This document shows, piece after piece, positions 44,052 to 51,966 of a stretch of DNA of 64,000 bases. The position numbers and the translations under genes are program-made. Every line of letters starts with the position of its first letter. The first letter of the stretch is position 1. This stretch comes from Paenibacillus sp. 32352 (GTDB lineage: Bacteria > Bacillota > Bacilli > Paenibacillales > NBRC-103111). The stretch is from contig NZ_MZNT01000002.1 in assembly GCF_002042965.1 (NCBI RefSeq), forward strand, positions 620,001-684,000, given 5' to 3'. A model generated the notes under the pieces. That model worked only from the letters and a program-made list of their open reading frames with translations, did not search any database and had not been told where the DNA came from.

Positions 44052-44821
44052 TGAAAAAATGGATTACATTCGACCTGGACGGGACGCTGATGCAGAATCC
44101 GTTCGGCAAATGGGTTTTCCCTGTGATCGAAGAGCTGATCTCCAATGCCTTAGACAAACCTTTCAAGTCAACGGAAGCGCTAGTACGCGAGCATGAGCTG
44201 CGCATGCAGCAGAACCGCACGGTGGAAGCCTATGATTGGGACGATATGGTAAGGCAGCTGCTGAATGGGCTGGGGCTCAACCTGGAGATTAACGTAGAGC
44301 AGCTGGTTCATGAGCATTCGGTAGAGCCCAAAATCTATTTGCTCGAGCAAGATTCCATCGCAGTATTAAGGCAGCTGAAAGAGAAGGGATATTCGCTGGC
44401 AACGGTCACGAACGGCTTCTACAAATATCAATATCCGGTCATGCGGCAGCTAGGACTAAGCGATTGGTTCGATGCGATAATTACGCCGGAGAAAGCCGGA
44501 TGCGGTAAACTGGATGTGAATATCATGCGCGAGCTTCAGCAAGACGGACAGATTGCGGCCCATGTCGGCGACCGGTTGGATCACGATGTTTATTTATCTA
44601 ATAAGTCCGGGATTCCATCCGTGCTGATCTACCATAAGCTGCCGGATGAGCTGAAGGCATACCGTCCCGGCGAAAGGGCAGGCCAGGCGGCTTTTCTGGA
44701 AATCTGTAAGAAGAAGCTGAACGCGGAGCATCCGGAAGCGGTTACGAACCCGTATCCGGCCGAATATATTCCTTCCTATGTTCTGTACCGGCTGGAAGAA
44801 CTATTGGAATGTGTTGGATAG
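44051..44821 (+). CDS. HAD-superfamily hydrolase
   Basis: The 256-residue protein has HAD motif I D8-L-D10-GTL, the motif II threonine in VTNGFYKYQ, a motif III lysine (TPEKAGCGK) and motif IV GDRLDHDV. An alpha-helical cap lies between motifs I and II. It overlaps the MalG-type gene by one base (TAATG), so it belongs to the importer operon and may dephosphorylate an imported sugar phosphate. Confidence 0.9.
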   Translation: MKKWITFDLDGTLMQNPFGKWVFPVIEELISNALDKPFKSTEALVREHELRMQQNRTVEAYDWDDMVRQLLNGLGLNLEINVEQLVHEHSVEPKIYLLEQDSIAVLRQLKEKGYSLATVTNGFYKYQYPVMRQLGLSDWFDAIITPEKAGCGKLDVNIMRELQQDGQIAAHVGDRLDHDVYLSNKSGIPSVLIYHKLPDELKAYRPGERAGQAAFLEICKKKLNAEHPEAVTNPYPAEYIPSYVLYRLEELLECVG

Positions 44822-44857
44822 CATCAAGGAAAGACTCCTAATAAGATGTAGAGCAAG

Positions 44858-44886
44858 GCTGCCATCGGTGATGGCGGTCTTTTTCT
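44858..44886 (+). terminator. Rho-independent terminator of the sugar importer operon
   Basis: GCCATC and GATGGC form a stem with a GGT loop, extended by CTGCC/GGCGG-type pairing, followed by CTTTTT. Confidence 0.8.
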
Positions 44887-44978
44887 GCATCCGAAACTTT
44901 CGGCGTATAGATAGCGTCTAAAATGAGGTAAGGAGAGGGAAAACCTACGTTTTTTTACAAGAAAGGATGAATGACACC

Positions 44979-47294
44979 ATGTGGAGGAAGCTCTTATTAT
45001 CAGCGGCTGTCAGTGTGCCTGTAGCATGGGCTGGAGCAAGTTTAGCCGCCGCGGCGCCAACTATTCTTACAGAGAAGCCGGAGACTCATCATGTACCAGC
45101 GACTCTGACCTTGCTCGAACAGACGCCCTTTTATACGGAACCGGATACGATTGTCCATCCACCTGATGGTGTGCTTACCCCTCAGACAGTGGAGGTCATT
45201 GAAGGAGAGCCTGGCTGGGTTACGAATGCCAATTGGTTCAAAATCAACACCTGGCTGGGCGAACGATGGATTTATACATATCCGGGCCTCATTGACGTCA
45301 AGCCTCCGGAAACCGTAACGCTGCTGCAGGATACACCTATATACGCCGAGCCCGATGAAAGCGGCCCCCCAACTGCCGTTCTGTCTCCACAGGAAGTCAA
45401 AGTCACGGGTGCAGAAAAGCAATGGTTTCTGAGGAAGTCGTACCCGGAGCCATCCAAGCAATGGTTAAAAATCCAAACGAGCTGGGCCGGCGAGCAATGG
45501 ATTCATTTGCCGCTCGAACAAGTCGGTTCGATTCAGACGATAGACCGGTATACGTATCATATGGCTTCTCCTTTATACAGTTCCCCCATCATCAATCCGG
45601 CCGTCTATCCCGATATGGCAGGGAACGGCATCGTCCATGAAACCGGAGAGTTCGTTACACCTGCGGGCACTTCATACCGCATAGAAACAGAATCGGGCCC
45701 AAAATGGACATTAAACAAGGGAAGAACGGTCCTTACAAAGACGGAGCCCGTGCAGCTTAAGGTACCGACACCGTTGTTCGACATCCCTTGGCCCTATCAG
45801 GAGAAAGAGCCTAAGCTGCTGCAGCCGCAAACCATAACCTCTCTTGGCAAAATTGAACCCGAAGCGGGATTCGGCAATCCGCGGGAAGGTACATGGTATC
45901 ATGTCCGCATTGGGAACGAGGAAGGATGGATCAACAAAACCTATGCCGACCCCGAGGATGCCAAGGCAACGGAGGATTCTGTAAAGCTCGGTTCGGACAT
46001 GACGCGGCTGTACCGTTATCCGGGGAGCTACGTTTCCTTGAATTCAACCGTCATTGCTCCGCAGGTCGTTCCGGCGCTAGCCTATTGGGATGATCCGGAG
46101 TCCCATCAGAGGTGGTATCAGATCGATTCCTTTATGGGAAAAGGATGGTTCCCGATAGATCCCCGCATGGATCGAATTCTTGTGAAAGGACATGAGCATG
46201 ACTTGCAGGTTGCCAGACAGCAGGGCTACTATGCCCAGGTCGGTATCAAGGACCAGCAGCTCTATGAAGGGGATCAGAAGGTCGGGTATGCGGAGAATAA
46301 TCAATACTACTTCAGCTTGAAATACTTGGCATCTAGGCTTAGCTATCGGATCGAGGGACCGACTCAAGACGGGACTGTGACTATGAGAGATTGGCATGGC
46401 TATTCCTTCGAGGTCCGTTCCGGAGAAATGACTGCGGTAACGTCTTGGAATGACGGAAGCCGGAGAACCATAAATTTACTGTCTCCCGTACAAAAGATGA
46501 ATGGAGAACTGTATCTAAGCGAGCGGGACATGAGTATGATGCTGGGGGCTACTGCTGTTCATGAGCAGCAAGGACGTTATATCCAGCTAAGCAAAATGGA
46601 TTATGATGTGATAGAGCCGGTGCTTCCAGAAACCATCGATGGGGATATGCTCCAAATGTCTGCATACCTGTACGATACCAACCTGTCCGGCCCTAACGTA
46701 ACGGTGCCTTACAGCGGATACTACATCTATGATACGGGTCAGGAAGAAAATTTTGATGGGGCTGGTGCTTCATCGAATGGAAAGGACCCGGTTCCAATAT
46801 CATATGATTCCGCCGTGTTTGAATATGGAAATGCAAGAAAGGTTAAGCCTGGGCCTAATCGGCTAACTGCAGTTTTCAAAATAGGTCAACGGATTGTTTG
46901 GCAGCGTGAATGGGAGCCTGCGGCGAATTATGAAAAAGCAAAGCTTAACGTATCGCATCCCCCTAATGACCCCATGTTTCAATACAGCGATATTGAATTG
47001 GAGCAGCCCCAGCAAGGATTCATAGAAACCGGGAATAAGGCGATCCACACGCAAGGGATAGTGAAACGGGCATTAGGAGACGGATTGACGATCAAGGCGG
47101 AATATTGGGACGGAAAGGCTTTCGTGAGCGATGGGGAAACGGAAGCGCCTTTTGAACAAGGACGGTTCAGTCAGGACCTGACCTTGCAGCATGGCGAGGG
47201 ATTGTATCGCATCTCCCTGTTATCTGCATTTCATGTTGTGCATAGTAGCACGAAGGGCCCGATTGCCAGTTGGTATGTCCGATATAAGCCGTAA
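44979..47294 (+). CDS. Secreted protein with SH3-like repeats and a copper-amine-oxidase-N-like domain
   Basis: The 771-residue product has a signal peptide (MWRKLLLSAAVSVPVAWAGA, cleavage after ASLAAA). Its first half holds repeated bacterial SH3-like units of about 65-75 residues: TLLEQTPFYTEPD...WIYTYPG and TLLQDTPIYAEPD...QWIHLP, with later variants (AKATEDSVKLGSDMTRLYRY). Residues around 415-560 resemble the stalk domain of copper amine oxidases (DGSRRTINLLSPVQKMNGEL). No enzyme motif is visible. It may bind the cell wall. ATG at 44979 is preferred; ATG 44967 directly abuts the AAAGG site. Confidence 0.8.
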   Translation: MWRKLLLSAAVSVPVAWAGASLAAAAPTILTEKPETHHVPATLTLLEQTPFYTEPDTIVHPPDGVLTPQTVEVIEGEPGWVTNANWFKINTWLGERWIYTYPGLIDVKPPETVTLLQDTPIYAEPDESGPPTAVLSPQEVKVTGAEKQWFLRKSYPEPSKQWLKIQTSWAGEQWIHLPLEQVGSIQTIDRYTYHMASPLYSSPIINPAVYPDMAGNGIVHETGEFVTPAGTSYRIETESGPKWTLNKGRTVLTKTEPVQLKVPTPLFDIPWPYQEKEPKLLQPQTITSLGKIEPEAGFGNPREGTWYHVRIGNEEGWINKTYADPEDAKATEDSVKLGSDMTRLYRYPGSYVSLNSTVIAPQVVPALAYWDDPESHQRWYQIDSFMGKGWFPIDPRMDRILVKGHEHDLQVARQQGYYAQVGIKDQQLYEGDQKVGYAENNQYYFSLKYLASRLSYRIEGPTQDGTVTMRDWHGYSFEVRSGEMTAVTSWNDGSRRTINLLSPVQKMNGELYLSERDMSMMLGATAVHEQQGRYIQLSKMDYDVIEPVLPETIDGDMLQMSAYLYDTNLSGPNVTVPYSGYYIYDTGQEENFDGAGASSNGKDPVPISYDSAVFEYGNARKVKPGPNRLTAVFKIGQRIVWQREWEPAANYEKAKLNVSHPPNDPMFQYSDIELEQPQQGFIETGNKAIHTQGIVKRALGDGLTIKAEYWDGKAFVSDGETEAPFEQGRFSQDLTLQHGEGLYRISLLSAFHVVHSSTKGPIASWYVRYKP

Positions 47295-47315
47295 CCGAAC
47301 CGAATGAATAACTTG

Positions 47316-47353
47316 AAAAAACGAAAAGCTTCGAAAGGGCTTTTCGTTTTTTT
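47316..47353. terminator. Bidirectional terminator
   Basis: AAAACGAAAAGC pairs with GCTTTTCGTTTT, with A and T runs on either side, serving the SH3-like protein gene and the convergent DUF2164 gene. Confidence 0.88.
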
Positions 47354-47426
47354 AACATAATAGAAGTTTCAGATTCCCGTCATGTGAGTGAATCATCTTC
47401 AAAGCCAAGGCTCGTATTTTTGCCCG

Positions 47427-47690
47427 TTATTGGGACCTCCTGGTTAATGGAAGAGGCTGCTCCAAGGCGTAGATTTCATCTTCCATGGCGGTCATTTGCT
47501 GTAAAACGACCTTACGCGCATCAGACAGAGCCTGATTGTAAATATAAGGAGTAAGCTCCTTCATGATAAATTCGAGGAAGCCTTCGCCCGCCAATTGTCC
47601 CATTTCTATAGAAAATTCCTGATCGACATAGTCCTGCAGACTAGCTATAATCTGTTGCTTGTGTTCTTTAGGCAGCTTGATAGGGTGCAT
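47427..47690 (-). CDS. DUF2164-family protein
   Basis: The 87-residue protein matches DUF2164: IKLPKEHKQQIIASLQDYVD, GQLAGEGFLEFIMKELTPYI and YNQALSDARKVV. It is soluble and helical. On the reverse strand TTGGAGG precedes ATG 47690 by eight bases. Family function is unknown. It is transcribed alone. Confidence 0.85.
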   Translation of the reverse strand: MHPIKLPKEHKQQIIASLQDYVDQEFSIEMGQLAGEGFLEFIMKELTPYIYNQALSDARKVVLQQMTAMEDEIYALEQPLPLTRRSQ

Positions 47691-47815
47691 AATGGAATCC
47701 TCCAATAAGGTTGTTGTTCAAGAATAAGTTCATTCTTCCACTATAACGTAAAACATTACATAATGAAAAATAAATCAATCCCTAGAAGGAAAATCGAATA
47801 TTGGGTAGGGTGATC

Positions 47816-48280
47816 ATGAAAGGAAAAAAAATAATAACGATTCTCGCACTGGGCTTGGGAGTTGTCGCATGTTATCATAGTATGGATGCATTAATCCTCA
47901 TAGACGATACAGAGAATTCTTATGGAATCTATGATTTTTTTAAACTAAGTACGGATGCAGAGCTGAAGGTCCAAGGAACGGGCAGGCAATTTGTGGATGG
48001 AGAATTGGTGTCTACAAAAGTCAAGGTGTTAGAAATCATGAACAAAGAAGAGGATCTGAATATTAGCGTTGGAGACGAAATGGTTGTCCATGAATATTTT
48101 AAAATTATTAAGAACTCAGAGATTTACGGCATCCCGCTGCCGGGCCGAAGGGTGACCAATATGGGAACCGGCTATAGAAGATTGCAGCAGGATGAGGAGG
48201 GAATAATTAGACTTCATTATGACCGGAAACAGCAGCGATTATGGGTTATTAACTCGAGAAGCTACTGGATAAATCAATAA
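47816..48280 (+). CDS. Small lipoprotein-like protein of unknown function
   Basis: The 154-residue product starts with a basic and hydrophobic segment (KKIITILALGLGVVAC) whose end fits a lipobox (VVAC, cysteine 20). The mature part has beta-strand character (TKVKVLEIMNKEEDLNISVG, then DEMVVHEYFKII). It may be a small OB- or lipocalin-like fold, but I recognise no family. ATG at 47816 is preceded by a weak AGGG site. Confidence 0.68.
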   Translation: MKGKKIITILALGLGVVACYHSMDALILIDDTENSYGIYDFFKLSTDAELKVQGTGRQFVDGELVSTKVKVLEIMNKEEDLNISVGDEMVVHEYFKIIKNSEIYGIPLPGRRVTNMGTGYRRLQQDEEGIIRLHYDRKQQRLWVINSRSYWINQ

Positions 48281-48323
48281 GTGCGTACATACTTTTCTCA
48301 GACTGAATATGAGGAGCAGCCTA

Positions 48324-48923
48324 ATGAAACAGGAGCGCAGCAGCAATAGGGACACTGTATTTACGATAGATTGTAAAGATATCCTTTTACGGGAATACCA
48401 GCTGGATGACCTGGAGCCGCTTCACGAGCTGACGCATCAGCCGGAGATCGTTCAATATTTGCCAGGATGGAACGTAACGAAAGAACAGCGGCTGCATTGG
48501 ATGGCGAGCTATGAACTGAAGGAGAATCGACGGTTCCTGCAAGCTGTTGCGGAAGACGGGATTATAGGCGACCTGCGGCTGAGGTTGGGAGTGATCCTTA
48601 AGGGAACAGGAGAGTTCATTGGATGGTGCTGTACAGGAACGAAAGAAGAACTTCCTTCCCCCAATCGCGAGATTGTGTATGCCCTGTCCGGAGCGCACCG
48701 CAATAAAGGCTATGCGACCCAAGCGGTACAGGGGCTGATTCGTTATTTGTTTGAGAATACGGATGTTGAGCTGCTTAACGCGATCGCCTTACTTGACAAT
48801 CTTCCTTCCCAAGCTGTCATCCAAAAGTGCGGATTCGATTTGATAAATCAGGTGGAGATTCAAAAGGAACGGTATAACCATTACATTCTCAGGAAGCAGA
48901 GCTGCATACCGTCGTCATCGTGA
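48324..48923 (+). CDS. GNAT family N-acetyltransferase
   Basis: The 199-residue protein resembles RimJ/RimL-type acetyltransferases: ILLREYQLDDLEPLHELTHQ at the N terminus, and YALSGAHRNKGYATQAVQGL covering the acetyl-CoA binding helix, then IALLDNLPSQAVIQKCGFDL. The target is unknown. GAGGAG lies seven bases before ATG 48324. It is 43 bases after the lipoprotein-like gene and probably co-transcribed. Confidence 0.83.
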   Translation: MKQERSSNRDTVFTIDCKDILLREYQLDDLEPLHELTHQPEIVQYLPGWNVTKEQRLHWMASYELKENRRFLQAVAEDGIIGDLRLRLGVILKGTGEFIGWCCTGTKEELPSPNREIVYALSGAHRNKGYATQAVQGLIRYLFENTDVELLNAIALLDNLPSQAVIQKCGFDLINQVEIQKERYNHYILRKQSCIPSSS

Positions 48924-48971
48924 ACAAATGGATATTTCTTCCCAGTATAAAAAACATTGGAAGTGAAGCCT

Positions 48972-49640
48972 TTGAACATTATTCTCGCCGTGTTGCTGTT
49001 CTTCATGACCGGATGGGGCATTATGCCAAAAAGCAGCCCGGTGCAGAAGCAAGAATTGCAGCTGGACGGACACACCGCTTACGATCGAAAGCAGTTCCCG
49101 GCTTACCCCAAGCAGCCCCCTTATAATAGGCAGGACCTAATTAGGAAGCTGTCCAAGCTGGATGAGGTGTACGACCGATTAGCTTTGGAACCGCTGACTG
49201 TCTACTCCAAAGATGACGGAGTGTTTATGAGAGTTAGAAAGCTGTACCAGCCTCGCGAGGAACTGAATCTGGAAGATGAAGAGCAGCTTCGGCAGTCCGT
49301 CTACGAAGCTTTGGGACAATCCTTCCCGCTGTATCTGGAAACCTTCGTGTTGCCGGAGCAACCGAATATCGCAGGAGTCATTGCAAAGATAGATCAGCAA
49401 ACGAAGCGGATCTTGGTAGTAGAATACCTTCCTTTTGACGTGCTAGACCCTATGATGCAGGAAGCGAACTGGCTATCCTTTTCCAAGGATGCGATTGTAA
49501 AGTTCGAGAATGAAGAAAGGGCCGTTTCATTTGACGACTTCAGGGAAGGTCAGCGGGTAGAAGTATGGGCCTCAGCGTCTAAAGCGATAAGCTATCCGGC
49601 TCTAACAAGAGCCTATGAACTCAATATATTGGACGGTTAG
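48972..49640 (+). CDS. Secreted or membrane-anchored hypothetical protein
   Basis: The 222-residue product has an N-terminal hydrophobic segment (NIILAVLLFFMTGWGIM) and a soluble region ending in VKFENEERAVSFDDFREGQR, which resembles a short beta-barrel seen in DUF3221-like proteins. The family assignment is weak. The TTG at 48972 has GGAAGTGA upstream. It is convergent with the MFS gene. Confidence 0.65.
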   Translation: MNIILAVLLFFMTGWGIMPKSSPVQKQELQLDGHTAYDRKQFPAYPKQPPYNRQDLIRKLSKLDEVYDRLALEPLTVYSKDDGVFMRVRKLYQPREELNLEDEEQLRQSVYEALGQSFPLYLETFVLPEQPNIAGVIAKIDQQTKRILVVEYLPFDVLDPMMQEANWLSFSKDAIVKFENEERAVSFDDFREGQRVEVWASASKAISYPALTRAYELNILDG

Positions 49641-49661
49641 CTAACCGATTGTAAATGCAAT

Positions 49662-49704
49662 GAAAAAAAGGGCCGCAGTTCATCCTTTGGGATGGCCGCG
49701 GCTC
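49662..49704 (-). terminator. Terminator of the MFS gene (reverse strand)
   Basis: On the reverse strand a GC-rich stem (GCCGCGG and GCGGC arms with an inner CATCCC/GGATG stem) ends in TTTTTTT. Confidence 0.75.
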
Positions 49705-49737
49705 TATGCTTTGGTTACTTTCTATAAAAACGTGTAC

Positions 49738-50958
49738 TTAGACAGAGGGAGTGTAAGACTCGCTTAGTCTTGTTTTTCTGTCAGCCTGACTGCTGATGAT
49801 AGCCCCAAGCAGCGCCAGTGCGGCTAGAAGAGCCGCCAGCCATGGCACGTAAGGCAAACCCGCAAGGGTAATGGTAAGTCCCCCCAAATAAGCTCCACCT
49901 GCATTCCCCAGATTAAGAGCCGAGTGGCTGGAAGTAGCTGCAAGCAAAGGCGCTTCGCGAGTCAGATTCATAATACGGATTTGAATACCGGGCATGATAC
50001 CGAAGGCTGCCACACCCCAACAGAATACCGTGATAACCGCTGTATAAGGATTATGCAAGGTAACGGTTAGAAGTGCCAGGATAACGACCAGTATGGCAAA
50101 GTTCGTCATAAGTGATGGCATAAGCTTCCAATCAGCCAGCTTGCCTCCAACTATATTTCCGATCGTCACCCCGAATCCGAATAATACCAGGATCCAGGTT
50201 ACGCTGTGCTCCGCAAACCCCGTTATGGATTCCAGCATCGGTGTAATGTAAGTGAATACTGCAAAGAGACTTGCACAGCCCAGAGCTCCGGTCAGAAGAA
50301 CTAGAAGCACCTGCGGATTGACCAAGCTGCGAAATTGCTGTTTCAGGTCGGACACTTGCTCCTGCTGGAGCGCTGGAATGAAGCGAATGATGCCGGCTAA
50401 TGAAATAATGCCTAACAGCGTGATGGCCCCGAAGGATGCACGCCAACCTAACTGCTGACCGATGAATGTCCCGAAGGGAACCCCGATAATATTGGCTATC
50501 GTAAGCCCTGCCAGCACGAGGGATACGGCACCTGCGCGTCTGTCGGGAGACACCAGTCGGGTGGCGATAAGCGAGCCCACACCCAGGAAAGTCCCATGCG
50601 CGAACGCGGTTAAGACCCGAGCACCTATCAGCAAGGAATAGACGGGCGCAATCATGGAAAGCGCGTTCCCTATAATGAAGATGCACATCAACAGTGTGAG
50701 CAGCTTCTTCTGCGGAATGCGATGAGTAAACACGGTTAATACAGGAGCACCGACGGCGACGCCAAGCGCGTAGCTGGTAATGAGCTGTCCCGCCTGAGGG
50801 ATCGTGACATGAAGGTCCTCCGCCACATTGGGCAGCAGCCCCATGATAATAAATTCAGTCATCCCGATAGCAAAGGCTCCCAAAGTAAGACAGAGAAGCG
50901 AGAGCGGGAACCGTCCCTTTTTACGAGAGGTTCGTTCTGGGTTGTTGGATGGGTTCAT
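49738..50958 (-). CDS. MFS drug/metabolite exporter (DHA1, AraJ/PbuE-like)
   Basis: The 406-residue membrane protein has 12 predicted helices and DHA1 marks: FAIGMTEFIIMGLLPNVAED in helix 1, the RIPQKKLL loop between helices 2 and 3, GARVLTAFAHGTFLGVGSLI and motif C-like GVPFGTFIGQQLGWR. Relatives export arabinose-like sugars, purines or chloramphenicol; the substrate is not determined. AAGGAG is 13 bases upstream of ATG 50958, a long spacing. Confidence 0.9.
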   Translation of the reverse strand: MNPSNNPERTSRKKGRFPLSLLCLTLGAFAIGMTEFIIMGLLPNVAEDLHVTIPQAGQLITSYALGVAVGAPVLTVFTHRIPQKKLLTLLMCIFIIGNALSMIAPVYSLLIGARVLTAFAHGTFLGVGSLIATRLVSPDRRAGAVSLVLAGLTIANIIGVPFGTFIGQQLGWRASFGAITLLGIISLAGIIRFIPALQQEQVSDLKQQFRSLVNPQVLLVLLTGALGCASLFAVFTYITPMLESITGFAEHSVTWILVLFGFGVTIGNIVGGKLADWKLMPSLMTNFAILVVILALLTVTLHNPYTAVITVFCWGVAAFGIMPGIQIRIMNLTREAPLLAATSSHSALNLGNAGGAYLGGLTITLAGLPYVPWLAALLAALALLGAIISSQADRKTRLSESYTPSV

Positions 50959-51268
50959 AGCAATGATGTTTCTCCTTATCCGTTAATCTTGACCTTCCGT
51001 GACGGTTTTCTTATCTATTTTTTGTCTTTCGAAAGGACAGCAGGCTTCCGTGTAAGTATATCAGGTTTGTCGCAAAGTAGGGGATGATTTTCATAAAAAA
51101 ATGATTTCGTTCGCTATAGCACACAGTCATATTAGGGGACGGACGGCCGTATTCTGGAAAGAAGGCACATCAACAGGAGCTCAAACCGGTTTCCTATGGA
51201 GTTTGGGTGAGAAAGGAGGGAAGGCTCCCGCAACATCTGCATGGTTAAGGTGTAGGAGGTGCTGCCCC
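50959..51268. other. Intergenic and leader region before the sortase gene
   Basis: This 310-base stretch lies between divergent MFS and sortase genes. An open frame continues upstream of the predicted sortase start to 51101, but its sequence is not sortase-like. A foldable segment (51177-51231: GGAGC pairs with GCTCC around TCAAAC/GTTTGG) may be a structured leader. No named riboswitch fits. Confidence 0.35.
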
Positions 51269-51952
51269 ATTCGTCTGAATAAGCTGCGGAACGCCGCAGT
51301 GGTATTGCTTTGCGTCAGTGGAGTCGCATATATGCTGTATCCGTTAATGAACCGCTATGTACAGGATAGACAGAAAGTATCCATGCTGGAGCAATGGAGC
51401 TCGGTTCGCGATCAAACCTTGGTGCCTTTAGCTGCTGCGGTGCCGCTTCAGCCGACCCTCATGTTCAATCAAGGAGCGTCGGAAGAAGCGGGGGAAGAAA
51501 TACCGGAGCAGGCGGATGAAACCGTCAATATCGACGGATATGCCGTTAGAGGGATCATGATGATCGACAAGCTGGAGCTTAAGGAGCCGATAGTTGAAGG
51601 GGCCGATCCGGAAGCTTTGAAAACAGGTATCGGGATTGTTGAACCGGATCGATATCCGGGAGGGACAGGTAATTTTGTGGTTGCAGGGCATCGCAGCTGG
51701 ACCTACGGCAAACAGTTCAGCAGGCTGAATGAGCTGGAGTCCGGAGACCGTATTGTGGTCGAAACGACTAAGCATGTCTATTCGTATACCGTTACCTCCA
51801 AATTCCTTGTTCAACCGGATGACCTGTCGGTATTGGAGCAAAAAAAGGACAAGGCCGAGATGACTCTAATCACGTGTGAGCCCAAATACAACCCGACGCA
51901 CCGGCTTATTGTCAAGGCGGTATTAGAAGGGGATCCACGGAGTATTGAGTGA
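51269..51952 (+). CDS. Class D-like sortase, possibly starting at AUU
   Basis: The sortase core shows H141 (VVAGHRSWTYG), C203 (TLITCEP) and R212 (HRLIV), the catalytic triad of LPxTG transpeptidases, with a short N-terminal anchor helix (AAVVLLCVSGVAYMLY). TLITCEP resembles class D enzymes such as YhcS. No ATG, GTG or TTG is correctly placed: TAGGAGG (51253-51259) is nine bases before ATT at 51269, which would begin a normal sortase N terminus IRLNKLRNAAVV. The first in-frame ATG upstream is at 51101. The adjacent LPLTG protein is the likely substrate. The gap to that gene is 14 bases. Confidence 0.88.
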   Translation: MRLNKLRNAAVVLLCVSGVAYMLYPLMNRYVQDRQKVSMLEQWSSVRDQTLVPLAAAVPLQPTLMFNQGASEEAGEEIPEQADETVNIDGYAVRGIMMIDKLELKEPIVEGADPEALKTGIGIVEPDRYPGGTGNFVVAGHRSWTYGKQFSRLNELESGDRIVVETTKHVYSYTVTSKFLVQPDDLSVLEQKKDKAEMTLITCEPKYNPTHRLIVKAVLEGDPRSIE

Positions 51953-51966
51953 GGAGAAATGTAGTA

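Noticed and set aside
51130-51260. c-di-GMP or cobalamin riboswitch before the sortase
   Set aside because: The conserved segments of both classes are missing despite a few similar short strings (CCCGCAACATC).
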